64,000 nucleotides of DNA from Neopusillimonas maritima (GCF_003576595.1 NZ_NQOU01000001.1:498337-562336), one strand, 5' to 3'; counted from the first letter of the stretch, positions 10,222 through 23,777 are shown. Numbers and translations are program-made. Notes: generated by a model from the sequence alone, not told the origin.

Positions 10222-11259
10222 TTAATCCTCGTCGTCGTGATGATGAGTGCCGAACGAACGCCACAACAGCACAGGAATGATCAGTGTAAACACAATAACC
10301 TCTTTGTAAGCACTGGCCCAGAACGATGAAAATGCCTCGAGAATACCGACAAAAAGCGCACCGACGGCAGTAACGGGGTAGCTGACCAAACCACCGATAA
10401 TGGCGGCGACAAAACCCTTAAGGCCAATCAAAAAGCCGGTGTCGTAATAAATGGTGGTTACCGGTGCAATGAGCATGCCGGACAACGCGCCAATCGCCGC
10501 TGCAAGCGTGAATGTAAGACTGCCCGACATATTGGTGCTAATCCCCATGAGGCGCGCTCCGCGCCGATTCACGGCTGTTGCCCGCAACGCACGACCATAC
10601 AGGGTTTTACCGAAAAACAGCCACAATGCAATGATGAGGACCGCTGCCGTGCCCAATACGAAGAAGGTTTGTGCCGACCAGGAAATAACCCCCATGGACA
10701 CCTCACCTTCCAGGAAGGCTGGAGTACGCCACCCTTCGGCACCGAAAAACACAAGACCCAGGCCCAACATGGCGAAATGAACCGCAACGGAGATAATGAG
10801 CAAAACCAATACACTGGCTTCCGCCACTGGCTGGTAGGCAATGCGATAGATCATCGGACCCAACGGAATGACCAGCGCCAGCGCAAACACGACATTCAAC
10901 CAGAGCGGCGTTGTTTCGCTAATGACATAGGGCGCCAATAAATATAATGCAATGGGCAGCACCAGCGAGCCAAGGGCCGCCCGGGGCAGTGTCGACCAGT
11001 CTTTATTGCGCGCCGCCGACAAGAGCTGCATCAGGAATGTCACCACCCCCGCAATAAGCAACATGGCTACGGTACCGGGAATTTGCCCATTCACCATGAA
11101 CGCCAATGTAAGCGCCCCGTAGGCCACAAACTCGCCCTGGGGAATGAAAATAACCCGGGTAACGGCAAAAACCAGCACCAGCGCGAGCCCAAGCAGCGCA
11201 TACACTGCACCATTCAGAACCCCGTCTTGGAGCAAAATAAGAAAAATTGTTGAGTCCAT
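10222..11259 (-). CDS. livH: Branched-chain amino acid ABC transporter permease (LivH type)
   Basis: Inner-membrane permease of 345 residues, slightly longer than the usual ~300. Starts with the LivH pattern [23 protein letters not shown] and contains [18 protein letters not shown] and the [25 protein letters not shown] segment typical of the family; ends with a short acidic tail HHHDDED. It is the first gene of the leftward transporter operon. The upstream region to msrB (11260-11481) must hold divergent promoters but no clear -35/-10 pair could be assigned. Confidence 0.85.
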   Translation of the reverse strand: MDSTIFLILLQDGVLNGAVYALLGLALVLVFAVTRVIFIPQGEFVAYGALTLAFMVNGQIPGTVAMLLIAGVVTFLMQLLSAARNKDWSTLPRAALGSLVLPIALYLLAPYVISETTPLWLNVVFALALVIPLGPMIYRIAYQPVAEASVLVLLIISVAVHFAMLGLGLVFFGAEGWRTPAFLEGEVSMGVISWSAQTFFVLGTAAVLIIALWLFFGKTLYGRALRATAVNRRGARLMGISTNMSGSLTFTLAAAIGALSGMLIAPVTTIYYDTGFLIGLKGFVAAIIGGLVSYPVTAVGALFVGILEAFSSFWASAYKEVIVFTLIIPVLLWRSFGTHHHDDED

Positions 11260-11481
11260 CTACAACACCAAAAAAAAGACAACAAAGTGTCTTGACGTAG
11301 AAAAGTCGCTCATGAAACAGCGTGCACCTAATATTCGCAAACCAGCTTACTTTCTAAACCTAAAGAATTATGCCTAATTCATCACGCAGTGTCTTTACGG
11401 GGTTTCCCTGTTGTCTTTATCAAAGTCGTTTAACATTAGAGTTCACGTTGCATCGATGTTACTGGTACTAAAAGGCTCAGA

Positions 11482-11877
11482 ATGGAAAAAATTCGCAAGT
11501 CGGAAACCGAATGGCGGGCGCAACTTACGCCCGAAGAATACTATGTTACCCGCGAAAAAGGCACGGAACGTGCCTTCACAGGCCGATATTGGAACACAAC
11601 CGAAGCGGGAATCTATCGATGCGTGGGTTGCGGCACACCTCTGTTTGCTTCCGATACCAAGTTTGACGCGGGATGCGGCTGGCCGAGCTATTTTGCCCCA
11701 ATCAATCCCGAACTGATTCTGGAAGAGACGGATACGTCGCACGGCATGCTTCGTACCGAGGTCATCTGCAAAGTGTGCGATTCACATCTTGGCCATGTAT
11801 TTCCCGACGGCCCACCGCCAACGGGCCTGCGCTACTGCATCAACTCCCTCTCATTAAAATTCGAACCGGAAAAATGA
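11482..11877 (+). CDS. msrB: Peptide-methionine (R)-S-oxide reductase
   Basis: Repairs methionine-R-sulfoxide in proteins, 131 residues. Two CxxC zinc pairs (CVGCGTPLF and [17 protein letters not shown]) and the catalytic cysteine in [11 protein letters not shown] are visible, so it is the cysteine (not selenocysteine) form. No signal peptide. Its TGA overlaps the ATG of yciB (ATGA), starting a compact msrB-yciB-bolA-parvulin run. Confidence 0.94.
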   Translation: MEKIRKSETEWRAQLTPEEYYVTREKGTERAFTGRYWNTTEAGIYRCVGCGTPLFASDTKFDAGCGWPSYFAPINPELILEETDTSHGMLRTEVICKVCDSHLGHVFPDGPPPTGLRYCINSLSLKFEPEK

Positions 11878-12416
11878 AAAAACTGCTGTTCGACCTGTTC
11901 CCTCTGATCCTGTTTTTTATCGCCTACCGGTATGCCGACATCTACTTGGCAACCGGCGTAGCCATCGTAGCGGCCATCGGCCAGTTTGTTTGGTTAAAAG
12001 TGATGGCAAAAACAATTGAAGCCACTCACTGGATCAACCTCACCGTGATCGTTCTGTTCGGTGGCGCCACGCTACTGTTGCAGAACGATGCCTTCATCAA
12101 ATGGAAACCCACGGTTCTCTATTGGATCTTCGGCGTCGTCTTGCTGGGAGGCCGATATTTGTTCAAGCGCAACCTTATGCAAAAACTCATGGGGGCGCAA
12201 ATTGAACTTCCGTCTGCTGTTTGGGACAAACTCAACATAAGTTGGGCAACATTTTTTATTTGCTCCGGCGCCCTGAATCTTTACGTTGCATTTTCAGGCC
12301 AATTTTCAGAGTCGCAATGGGTCAATTTCAAGGTTTTCGGCCTGATGGCTTTATTGCTGGTTTTTGTTGTTGTGCAATCTATTTGGCTTAGCCGCCACAT
12401 GAAAGACACCCCATGA
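11874..12416 (+). CDS. yciB: Septation protein A / YciB family membrane protein
   Basis: Inner-membrane protein of 180 residues with five or six hydrophobic helices, the family opening [18 protein letters not shown] and the conserved [10 protein letters not shown] and QSIWLSRH segments. The homologue is linked to cell envelope and septum synthesis. The frame is open further upstream, but ATG 11874, overlapping the msrB stop, gives the family N-terminus. Overlaps bolA by 4 bases. Confidence 0.9.
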   Translation: MKKLLFDLFPLILFFIAYRYADIYLATGVAIVAAIGQFVWLKVMAKTIEATHWINLTVIVLFGGATLLLQNDAFIKWKPTVLYWIFGVVLLGGRYLFKRNLMQKLMGAQIELPSAVWDKLNISWATFFICSGALNLYVAFSGQFSESQWVNFKVFGLMALLLVFVVVQSIWLSRHMKDTP

Positions 12417-12697
12417 GTCAACCCGAATCCTCTCAAATCCAAGACCGTATCCAACTGATTCGCGAGCGCTTGCAAACGCTCGCGCCGTCAACTCTTGAAA
12501 TTATTGATGAGTCGCACTTGCATGCGGGTCATGCCGGTGCAGAAACCGGGGCCAGTCATTTACGCGTCATCATCAGCAGCCCACAGTTCAACGGGCTGCG
12601 TCCTCTTGCCCGTCATCGCCTCGTGTATGATCAGGTCCAGGATCTTATCCCCTTTCCCATTCATGCTTTGGCCATTGTGGCCACAGCCAACGCTTAA
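12413..12697 (+). CDS. bolA: BolA family protein
   Basis: 94-residue BolA-like protein. Contains the core pattern SHLHAGHAG and HRLVYDQV ending in IHALAIVATA, which forms the class II KH-like fold; the conserved histidine in IHALAI is present. BolA proteins work with monothiol glutaredoxins on Fe-S cluster handling or as regulators. Translation is coupled to yciB (ATGA overlap). The following parvulin start lies 8 bases after the stop. Confidence 0.9.
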   Translation: MSQPESSQIQDRIQLIRERLQTLAPSTLEIIDESHLHAGHAGAETGASHLRVIISSPQFNGLRPLARHRLVYDQVQDLIPFPIHALAIVATANA

Positions 12698-12705
12698 GGA
12701 TGTGT

Positions 12706-13482
12706 ATGAAGAAACTTGTTATGTTCGCTGCTGCTTTTGCCATTTCCGCTCCGCTGTACGCCCAAAATGTGGCCACAATCAATGGCAAAGCCATTACCCA
12801 AGACCAGCTCGACCAATTTATCAGTTTGCTGGTCAGCCAGGGCGCGAAAGACTCCCCGGAACTGCGCGAACAGGTAAAACAAGAAATGATCGGCCGTCTG
12901 GTTGCCGTGCAAGCGGCTGAGCGCGCCGGCATCGACAAGGAACCGGAAGTGCGCCAGGAACTGGAACTGGCCCGCCAAGGTATTCTGGTTCGCGCACTTA
13001 TGGAAAACTATCTCGAAGAAAACCCTGTAACGGATAAACAGATTGAAGAAGAATATGAGGCTATCAAGAAAGCCCAGTCTGATCGCAAAGAATACAAAAT
13101 CCGTCACATTCTGGTTGAGGAAGAACAGGCCGCCCGCGACCTTCTCGCCCAAATCGAAGCGAACGAAATAAGTTTTGAAAATGCTGCCAAGGAACACTCA
13201 ATCGACAAAGGAACAGGCAGCCAAGGCGGTGATTTAGGCTGGTCGACCACCAGTAGCTATGTACCGCCATTTGCCCAGGCTGTTGAAAGCATGGAAAAAG
13301 GGCAACGCACCAGCGACCCGGTGCAATCGCAATTTGGCTGGCATATTATTGAAGTGGAAGATATCCGGCCGGTTACTTTCCCTGCGCTGGCTGAAGTTAA
13401 ACCCCAGTTACAGGAAATGCTGCAACAGGAAAAACTGTCGCAATACCAGGAAGAGTTAATGGAAAAAGCCAAGATCCAATAG
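12706..13482 (+). CDS. Periplasmic parvulin-type peptidyl-prolyl isomerase
   Basis: Foldase of 258 residues with a Sec signal peptide (MKKLVMFAAAFAISAPLYAQ), a SurA/PrsA-like N-terminal helical region and a parvulin domain containing YKIRHILVEEEQAA, KEHSIDKGTGSQGGDLGW and the final FGWHIIEVEDIRP. An alternative ATG lies two codons upstream (12700), but AAGGA at 12696-12700 is well spaced for 12706. Last gene of the msrB-yciB-bolA run; convergent with ligA. Confidence 0.88.
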   Translation: MKKLVMFAAAFAISAPLYAQNVATINGKAITQDQLDQFISLLVSQGAKDSPELREQVKQEMIGRLVAVQAAERAGIDKEPEVRQELELARQGILVRALMENYLEENPVTDKQIEEEYEAIKKAQSDRKEYKIRHILVEEEQAARDLLAQIEANEISFENAAKEHSIDKGTGSQGGDLGWSTTSSYVPPFAQAVESMEKGQRTSDPVQSQFGWHIIEVEDIRPVTFPALAEVKPQLQEMLQQEKLSQYQEELMEKAKIQ

Positions 13483-13497
13483 GGCTTGAAACACAGT

Positions 13498-16598
<3,101 letters not shown>

Positions 16599-16644
16599 GT
16601 ACGCACTCCGCTTAGCGGTTTCATGGTTTTCATAGTGTATTCAA

Positions 16645-19600
16645 TTACGCTTCCGCCAATTGCATGGCAGACTCGATATCGACTGCAACAATACGCGAAA
16701 CGCCCTGCTCCTGCATTGTGACACCAATTAATTGCCGTGCCATCTGCATGGCAATTTTGTTATGTGAGATAAACAAAAACTGGGTTTGCTCACTCATATT
16801 GGTGACAAGGCTCGCATAACGTTCGGTGTTGGCATCATCCAATGGGGCATCAACCTCGTCGAGCAAACAAAACGGCGCCGGGTTAAGTTTAAACAGTGCA
16901 AAAACCAATGCTGTTGCGGTTAAGGCTTTTTCTCCCCCCGACAACAAATGAATTGTGCTGTTTCGCTTGCCCGGAGGCTGCGCCATTACCTGTACGCCGG
17001 CATCAAGAATTTCTTCGCCGGTGATAATCAGCTTGGCTTCACCACCACCAAACAATTTTGGAAACAGCTCACCAAAATGATGATTGACGGTGTCGAATGT
17101 TTCCTGCAACAACGCGCGGGTTTCCCGATCAATTTTGCGGATTGCATCTTCCAGCGTTTCAATTGCATTACATAAGTCGGTATGCTGGGAATCCAGATAT
17201 GATTTACGCTCGCGCGCCTGCCCCAGCTCTTCAAGCGCCGCCAGATTTACCGCGCCTAAGCCCTCTACCTCGCGCGAAATACGCTGGACTTCGGATTGCA
17301 GCCAACCCACGCGCTGCCATGAGTCAGCCTGCTCTTCAAGAAAACGTCGTAACGTATCGCGATCAACCTGCTGAGCATCGAGCTGCTCTGAAAACTGCTC
17401 AACAGCCAGTCTTGCCGCCTGCTCCTGCAACTGCAATTCGGTAATTTTTGACCGCAGCGGCTCCAACTGACGCTCATTTTCCAGCCGCCTTTCATCGGCT
17501 TCACGCAGCCCGGCGGCCAGATTATCGAGTTCGATTCGAGCTTGGCCTAACACCTCCTCACAAGCAGCGCGTTGTTCCAATGCATCTTGCAACCCAGCCT
17601 GGGCCGCCGAAGCATCCAGTTCCGCCAATTCATTTTGCAGCGAGGCCAGTTCGTCGACGGCTTTGCTACCCTGCTCCCGCGCCAGACTGAAATTGCGGCG
17701 CAAATCGTCGATACGTGTTTGCAAGGTACGTTCTGCAAACTCGGATTCCTGTACCCGGCGCTCAAGTTCACGCACGCGCCGGCGCGCTTGTTCCGCCTCA
17801 TTGGCAAGCGCCTCCCCCGACAATTGCGCATCCTCGTAACGGCCTTGTTGCTCCGCCAACGACTCATCCAGCGCCTGAAAACGCATTTCGGCTTCTTCGC
17901 GAATGCCTTTCAAGGTTTCCGTTTGAGTTGCAATCTCGGTTAACTCGTCGCGAATCTGGTTGGCACGCTGGCCCGACTGTTCGGCAAGCTGAACGAGCCG
18001 GGAATGTTCAAGTTGTATATCGTGCAAGCGGCGCGTCATTTCCGCCAGCCGTGTACGTGCCGGAGGCAGCGCCTGGCCCGCCTCTTTCCAGGCGGCCTCC
18101 GCGCGGGCCACTGCTGCGACGGCCTGATCGGCCATCAATTGGCGCGCCTTTATTTCCTTTTGCAGATTAGCGATTTCCTTCTGCCGCGCCAGCATGCCCG
18201 CCTGATCGGTATCCGGCGCATAGTAGCGAATGCTGTGAGCATCAATAATATGCCCTGACGGCACGACAAAATACCCTTGACCGTTGGGTAAGTCGCTACG
18301 CAAACGCATGGCTTGCTCTATCGAGTCGGCGGTATAAACATGGGCCAGCCAATGCTCCAGCAAGCTGCGCAGATCGGCGCTATTGACACGCAACAAACGA
18401 GACAATGGTGTTAACGACGCATGATTTGCCGGTGGTTTACCGGCGATAGGATGTTGATAAAACGCTAACTTCGAGGGAGGAGGGTCGTTAACAAACGCCT
18501 GAGCCATTTCGAGCCGCCGCATTTCGAGCGCACCCATGACATCTCCCAGCGCGGCCTCCAGCGCCGGCTCCCAGCCGGAGTCGATGCCTAAGTGTTGCCA
18601 CAACCGCGACATATTCGCCAACCCATGCTTTTCAAGCCAAGGTTGAAGTTTGCCTTGCGTTTGGACATCTTGCTGCAATTTTTCCAAAGCGGTTAAACGC
18701 GCCTCAAGGCGTGCCAGCGCGGCCGCTTCCTCGTGAGAACTACGTTGGGCGTCGCGCCGCCCTTCATCCAGCTCTGGCAGACGTTCTTCTAGTTCCAGTA
18801 AACGCGCTTGAGCCTCTTCTTGCTGACCCGACAACATTTCCATGTCGCCCGCCAATTGGTCAATACGCTCGGGGTCGGGCGCGTCAAGTGAGCGCAACGT
18901 GGCTTCCAGACGCTCCCGGCGTACCATCAACGCGTCAAGCTGACGATCAGCATCACGCTGGGATTGAGCCGCCAAAGCCAAATCCTGTTCAATGCGTGAT
19001 AAACCCGAACGCATGTCGTCACGGGCGGCGCCGGCCGAACGCACCCGCTCTTCAATACCCGGCAAGGCCGCGCAAGCGTCGTCGACCTGAAGTCTGAGCT
19101 CCTCCGTTTGCGCGGCCGCTTCCTCCAGAGCAACTTCAGAGCCGGCGATTTGCTCTTCACAGTGCATTTGCTGCGCCTGCCATTCCTGTTGCTGGGTTTC
19201 CAAATGCGTGCGACGTGCCTGCACTCTTGCGCGGGAATCCACAACATGGCGAATTTCAGCCTCAAGACGACTGACTTGCGCCCCCGCCTCGTACAATTTG
19301 CCCTGGGCCGCGTGCACACGGTCACCGGCCGCATAATGTGCCTGCCGACGCGACTCAAGCTCAGATTCAATCCGTCTTAAACCGGCCGCCGCCGCCTCAA
19401 GTTCGGTTTGTGCTTTTTCAATCGCAACGAATTTCGTTTTCTGATCGTTACGCGCACCCTCTTCTTTCAACAACCACAATGCATGCTGTTTGTGTTCGCC
19501 TTCTTCCTGCAACCGGCGATAGCGTGTCGCCACTTCCGCCTGAGCCTCAAGCTTCTCAAGTTGGGTATCGAGCTCTCGCAGAATATCCTCAACCCGACTT

Positions 19601-20172
19601 AGATTTTCACGGGTATCCGCCAAGCGATTTTCAGTTTCACGACGACGCTCTTTATAGCGGGAAACCCCCGCCGCCTCTTCGAGATAAACACGAAGATCTT
19701 CGGGGCGCGCTTCGATGAGACGGTTAATCATGCCCTGGCCAATAATGGCGTAGCCACGCGTACCTAAACCCGTCCCCAAAAAAATGTCGTGAATGTCGCG
19801 ACGGCGAACTTGCTGATTATTAACGTAATAGCTGCTGGTTCCATCACGCGTCAGCACGCGACGTACGGCAATTTCAGCATACGTGCTCCATTGCCCCGAC
19901 GCGCGCCCATCGCTATTGTCGAAAACCAGCTCCACCGACGCCCTTGCAGAGGCTTTACGCTGACCTGACCCATTAAAAATGACGTCTTGCATGGATTCTC
20001 CACGCAATTCCGACGCTCGGGTTTCACCAAGCACCCAGCGCACTGCATCGATAATATTCGACTTGCCACAACCGTTGGGGCCCACCACCCCGACCAGTTG
20101 ACTGGGCGTTGGGATGACCGTGGGCTCAACAAACGACTTGAAACCAGCGAGCTTGATTTGAGTTAGACGCAC
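16645..20172 (-). CDS. smc: Chromosome segregation protein SMC
   Basis: Condensin ATPase of 1175 residues. Walker A GPNGCGKS at residues 33-40, long coiled coils around a hinge (about 510-660), and the C-terminal signature LLSGGEKALTA plus Walker B CLLDEVDAPLDDANT. The frame is open to 20274, but GTG 20172 is chosen because it gives the universal start MRLTQIKLAGFKSFVEPT; the 34 upstream residues are not SMC-like. No scpA/scpB in the window. First gene of the smc-zipA-ligA run. Confidence 0.95.
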   Translation of the reverse strand: MRLTQIKLAGFKSFVEPTVIPTPSQLVGVVGPNGCGKSNIIDAVRWVLGETRASELRGESMQDVIFNGSGQRKASARASVELVFDNSDGRASGQWSTYAEIAVRRVLTRDGTSSYYVNNQQVRRRDIHDIFLGTGLGTRGYAIIGQGMINRLIEARPEDLRVYLEEAAGVSRYKERRRETENRLADTRENLSRVEDILRELDTQLEKLEAQAEVATRYRRLQEEGEHKQHALWLLKEEGARNDQKTKFVAIEKAQTELEAAAAGLRRIESELESRRQAHYAAGDRVHAAQGKLYEAGAQVSRLEAEIRHVVDSRARVQARRTHLETQQQEWQAQQMHCEEQIAGSEVALEEAAAQTEELRLQVDDACAALPGIEERVRSAGAARDDMRSGLSRIEQDLALAAQSQRDADRQLDALMVRRERLEATLRSLDAPDPERIDQLAGDMEMLSGQQEEAQARLLELEERLPELDEGRRDAQRSSHEEAAALARLEARLTALEKLQQDVQTQGKLQPWLEKHGLANMSRLWQHLGIDSGWEPALEAALGDVMGALEMRRLEMAQAFVNDPPPSKLAFYQHPIAGKPPANHASLTPLSRLLRVNSADLRSLLEHWLAHVYTADSIEQAMRLRSDLPNGQGYFVVPSGHIIDAHSIRYYAPDTDQAGMLARQKEIANLQKEIKARQLMADQAVAAVARAEAAWKEAGQALPPARTRLAEMTRRLHDIQLEHSRLVQLAEQSGQRANQIRDELTEIATQTETLKGIREEAEMRFQALDESLAEQQGRYEDAQLSGEALANEAEQARRRVRELERRVQESEFAERTLQTRIDDLRRNFSLAREQGSKAVDELASLQNELAELDASAAQAGLQDALEQRAACEEVLGQARIELDNLAAGLREADERRLENERQLEPLRSKITELQLQEQAARLAVEQFSEQLDAQQVDRDTLRRFLEEQADSWQRVGWLQSEVQRISREVEGLGAVNLAALEELGQARERKSYLDSQHTDLCNAIETLEDAIRKIDRETRALLQETFDTVNHHFGELFPKLFGGGEAKLIITGEEILDAGVQVMAQPPGKRNSTIHLLSGGEKALTATALVFALFKLNPAPFCLLDEVDAPLDDANTERYASLVTNMSEQTQFLFISHNKIAMQMARQLIGVTMQEQGVSRIVAVDIESAMQLAEA

Positions 20173-20366
20173 AATGCAAAAGTCTTCAAAACGATTACGG
20201 GAAGGTCGAATTTTATCGTTTGTATGATACCCCAGGACAAAGCGCCTCAGTCGGGCGCTATACTCTGTATCCAAACTTTCTCACATAGCTTAAAAGTTCC
20301 TTAAAATGCACACCAAGCATGGTTTCCGGCTACCCGGCACTCTAACCCGCAACTGGGGCGTTTAGA

Positions 20367-21671
20367 TTGAAAAAAGGTTTTTATCTGGTCATGGCGGCCC
20401 AGGCGCTCTCGTCGCTGGCTGATAACGCATTACTGATTGCCGCCATCGCAATTATTGTTGATCTTCAGGGCCCCGACTGGATGGCCCCGATGATGAAATG
20501 GTGGTTCGCACTTTCCTACGTTGTATTGGCAGCTTTTGTAGGCGCCTTCGCCGATTCGTTCCCGAAAGGGAAAGTCATGTTTGCCACCAATGCCGTAAAG
20601 GTTACAGGCTGCATCATTATGTTCAGCTATCAGAGCCTCGGTTTTGAAGTTGGCGGCCAGCTTGCGCTTATTTTCTGCGCTTACACGCTGGTTGGCGTGG
20701 GCGCAGCCGCTTATTCGCCGGCAAAATACGGCATCGTGACTGAAATGCTTCCCCCCGACCAATTGGTTAAAGGCAATAGCTGGATTGAAGGCCTGACGGT
20801 GCTTAGCATTATTTTCGGCACGGTACTGGGCGGCATACTTATTAACCCAAATGTTTCCGCCGTTTTGTTGGCAAACCCCGTTATTGGCAGCGTAGTCGAA
20901 AGCCGGGGTGAAGCAGCCATTTTTGTGATTGGCCTTGTGTATTTCATGGCGGCGGCCTGCAACCTTCTGATTCCAAACACCAATATTAGTTACCCCAAAC
21001 AACAAACGCACCCCCTCAAACTTGTACGCGAATTCAGTTATTACGTTAAAACGCTGTGGAGCGACAAACTAGGACAAATATCGTTAGCTGTAACCACATT
21101 ATTTTGGGGCGCCGGCGCAACACTGCAGCTGATTCTTATTGAGTGGGGGGCGCAACATTTAGGCTACCGCCTGGATCAGGCTTCGATACTGATGGGCGTT
21201 GCCGCTGTCGGCACCGTAATAGGGGCCGTATTTGCCGGGCGCGTACCGCTTAAAAAAGCCTTCTCGGTATTGCCGCTTGGCGTGATCATGGGGTTTGTCG
21301 TGCTGCTCATGCCCGTGGTGTACTCCCCTTGGGCTGTTTATGCGTTATTGATTTTAATTGGCGCTTTGTCGGGGTTTTTCGTTGTCCCCATGAATGCCAT
21401 GTTGCAGCATCGGGGACACGTGCTCCTTTCGGCGGGGCACTCGATTGCAGTGCAAAACTTCAATGAACAATTGAACATTCTGTTGATGCTGGGCATTTAC
21501 AGTTTACTGCTGTGGCTTAATTTACCCATCAATATCATTATTGTTATTTTTGGCCTGCTGGTTGCCCTGTTGATGATTGTTTTCGCACGTTGGCATTACC
21601 TTAACCAGAAACGCGACCCCTCTTTAAAAGACCAAATCGGGCAACATGGTCACGGCCAGGCGTTGCACTAA
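20367..21671 (+). CDS. lplT: Lysophospholipid transporter LplT
   Basis: Major facilitator superfamily protein of 434 residues with about 12 hydrophobic helices. The family opening (KKGFYLVMAAQALSSLADNALL) and SPAKYGIVTEMLPPDQLVKGN loop identify LplT, which flips lysophospholipids inward for re-acylation. The start is a TTG at 20367. In E. coli lplT is followed by aas; here the next gene is a convergent uracil-DNA glycosylase 4 bases away, so the acyltransferase must be elsewhere. Confidence 0.87.
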   Translation: MKKGFYLVMAAQALSSLADNALLIAAIAIIVDLQGPDWMAPMMKWWFALSYVVLAAFVGAFADSFPKGKVMFATNAVKVTGCIIMFSYQSLGFEVGGQLALIFCAYTLVGVGAAAYSPAKYGIVTEMLPPDQLVKGNSWIEGLTVLSIIFGTVLGGILINPNVSAVLLANPVIGSVVESRGEAAIFVIGLVYFMAAACNLLIPNTNISYPKQQTHPLKLVREFSYYVKTLWSDKLGQISLAVTTLFWGAGATLQLILIEWGAQHLGYRLDQASILMGVAAVGTVIGAVFAGRVPLKKAFSVLPLGVIMGFVVLLMPVVYSPWAVYALLILIGALSGFFVVPMNAMLQHRGHVLLSAGHSIAVQNFNEQLNILLMLGIYSLLLWLNLPINIIIVIFGLLVALLMIVFARWHYLNQKRDPSLKDQIGQHGHGQALH

Positions 21672-21675
21672 CGCG

Positions 21676-22515
21676 TTACTTGTTCGTCTGGCTTTCGGGG
21701 GCGCTGTCCTTAAGCTGTCGCGCCAATTGCATATCCCGCCAAACCTGGGCCTTGTGTCGACCACGCAACAGTAACGCGGCGGGGTGATAAGTAACCACCA
21801 CGGGAATTCGTCCGTGCGGCGCGGTATAGGTGTGCACGCGCTCACGTAATTGTTCAATATCGCCCTTTTCCTGCAGCAACGCCTCGGCAGCCAACCAGCC
21901 CAACACCAGAATGGCCCGGGGTTGAATCTGCTCAATTTGTGCCTGCAAAAACGGCAAACAAGCCTCTATTTCTTCTTTCCTGGGAACACGCCCCCCGCGA
22001 GGCCGACACTTTATTGCGTTCGCATAATAGAACGAAGCATGCGGAGCCAGACCGGAAGCCTCAAAAATCAGCTGCAATAGCCTGCCCGCCGCTCCCTGAA
22101 AAGGCAGTCCGACCTGATCATCATGGTCTCCCGGAGCTTCGCCAATGACCATCCAATCGGGTGATGCAGTTTGGCCATTACCAAAGACGGCCTGATGACG
22201 CCCGGCATGCAAACCACAACGGGTACATCGGGCTGCCTCCGCTTTCAAGGAGTCAAGATCTGCCGGCAAAATCGCATGCCCAACAACAGCGGGAACCTTT
22301 TTCCGTTTGATCGGCAGACCTGACAACTTGGCCGGCTCTGATTCAGGCTTTGTCGACGCTTGCCCCTTCAAACCCTGGGGGGAATCTGCATCTTTATCAG
22401 CATCTGTCTGTGTCGCATCAAATGCAACCTGCAACAGGCGTCGGTCGAGACCCAATTCCTGCAACCATGCCATCTGCAGGGGCGTTAAAACGTGAAATCG
22501 TTCGGGCTTTGTCAT
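21676..22515 (-). CDS. Family 4 uracil-DNA glycosylase (Fe-S)
   Basis: 279-residue repair enzyme that removes uracil from DNA. The 4Fe-4S cysteines are visible (RCTRCGLH, KCRPRGG, EACLPFL); motif A is GEAPGDHDDQVGLPFQGAAG and motif B is TYHPAALLL. The N-terminal ~90 residues are a low-complexity extension (Ser/Lys/Pro) common in beta-proteobacterial members. The ATG overlaps the end of tsaB-rimI by 4 bases, so it is cotranscribed with that gene. Confidence 0.88.
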   Translation of the reverse strand: MTKPERFHVLTPLQMAWLQELGLDRRLLQVAFDATQTDADKDADSPQGLKGQASTKPESEPAKLSGLPIKRKKVPAVVGHAILPADLDSLKAEAARCTRCGLHAGRHQAVFGNGQTASPDWMVIGEAPGDHDDQVGLPFQGAAGRLLQLIFEASGLAPHASFYYANAIKCRPRGGRVPRKEEIEACLPFLQAQIEQIQPRAILVLGWLAAEALLQEKGDIEQLRERVHTYTAPHGRIPVVVTYHPAALLLRGRHKAQVWRDMQLARQLKDSAPESQTNK

Positions 22516-23777
22516 GACGCCCCCGCCGCGCTCAAATCTTTTTGCAAAACCAAAGCATCTTCCCTTTGGCCACGCGCGGCGGGGTAATACCCTTTCCTGA
22601 CGCTTAAAGACTGAAAGCCGCGATTACGATAAAAATTCAACGCTTTCGAATTGGACTGGCGAACCTCAAGCAACATCGAACCCAGGCCTTTGTCGCGTGC
22701 GGCCTGTTCGGCATGGCGTAAAAGCATGTAGCCGACGCCTCCACGCTGTAGTTGGGGGGCCACTGCAATAACCAGCAAATGAGCCACATCGGGCGCGAAC
22801 ATAACCACACTAAAGCCAACTACCTTGTTTTGCTGAAGCGCGACCCAGGCACCATAGCCCGCGTTCAGGGCGTCGGCAAAATTGCCTCGCGTCCAGGGGA
22901 ACGATTGCACCGCTGCTTCGATATCAACGACCACATCCAAATGTTCCAGACGCATGGGTTCAATACGCAACTTGCCATGCACCCTGGGATTCCCCCCCAG
23001 CCCTTTTTCTCTCTCTTGCGTCGTGAACGCGACTTTGTCGCGCACATAGAGCGGCGCAGCTTCGGCAGGTGTTATAAAGTGACCGGACTGAAATAACTGC
23101 AACCCCTGCAAGGCAATGGACTTTGCGTCGAGAGGCATGCCCGAGAGCAATTGCAAGGGGTGCGCGTTACCGGCGACCATAACTGTTGCAGTAAACTGCA
23201 ATGACGGATGGGCTTGAATACCATCGCCCACCATTTCCACATAACCAATGGCACCGGGCAGCGTCCACTCGCGGGTTTGTTGATCCAGCCAATAGTTGAA
23301 ATCTTCCGCCGCCACCAGCACACACGGTTGAATTTCCTGCCAGGCTGCTTGTGTTTCCCGCGTGCCTGAAGCGAGCCAGTAGGCAGCGACATAAAGTTCG
23401 CCCATCCGGGCGTCCTGAACCACGATGCGGCATACTCCCGGCGCCCTGACCGGGCCTGCAGACGCCGCGATTGCCTGCAATGTCGGCACTGGCACAACCG
23501 ACACCCCCAGCGCGTAAGCCATTCCCTGCGCCACCCCGCACGCCACCCGCAAACCAGTAAACCCACCAGGGCCTTGCCCGAAAACCACCAGGTCCAGGTC
23601 GTCACGCGTTAACCCGGCTTGACTCAACAAGCGCTCCGCCAAAGGCAAAACCTGTTCGGCATGCCCCTGCGACGAGTGACTTGCGGACACAACCTTCGGC
23701 GTGCCGTCACGCTCGGTCAAGAGCGCCACGCTGCAGGTTGTTGTAGATGTTTCAAATGCAATCAGATTGAAGGCCAT
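22512..23777 (-). CDS. Fused TsaB-RimI
   Basis: 421-residue fusion. Residues 1 to about 230 are TsaB (LIAFETSTTTCSVALL, GQGPGGFTGLRVACGVAQGMA), the partner of TsaD in tRNA t6A37 synthesis. From about residue 270 a GNAT domain of the RimI family follows (LRIEPMRLEHLDVVVDIE, acetyl-CoA loop QRGGVGYMLL, NFYRNRGF), which acetylates the ribosomal protein S18 N-terminus. ATG 23777 gives the standard TsaB start; the frame extends 12 codons further up without similarity. tsaB and rimI are often neighbours; the single chain is noteworthy. Confidence 0.87.
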   Translation of the reverse strand: MAFNLIAFETSTTTCSVALLTERDGTPKVVSASHSSQGHAEQVLPLAERLLSQAGLTRDDLDLVVFGQGPGGFTGLRVACGVAQGMAYALGVSVVPVPTLQAIAASAGPVRAPGVCRIVVQDARMGELYVAAYWLASGTRETQAAWQEIQPCVLVAAEDFNYWLDQQTREWTLPGAIGYVEMVGDGIQAHPSLQFTATVMVAGNAHPLQLLSGMPLDAKSIALQGLQLFQSGHFITPAEAAPLYVRDKVAFTTQEREKGLGGNPRVHGKLRIEPMRLEHLDVVVDIEAAVQSFPWTRGNFADALNAGYGAWVALQQNKVVGFSVVMFAPDVAHLLVIAVAPQLQRGGVGYMLLRHAEQAARDKGLGSMLLEVRQSNSKALNFYRNRGFQSLSVRKGYYPAARGQREDALVLQKDLSAAGAS

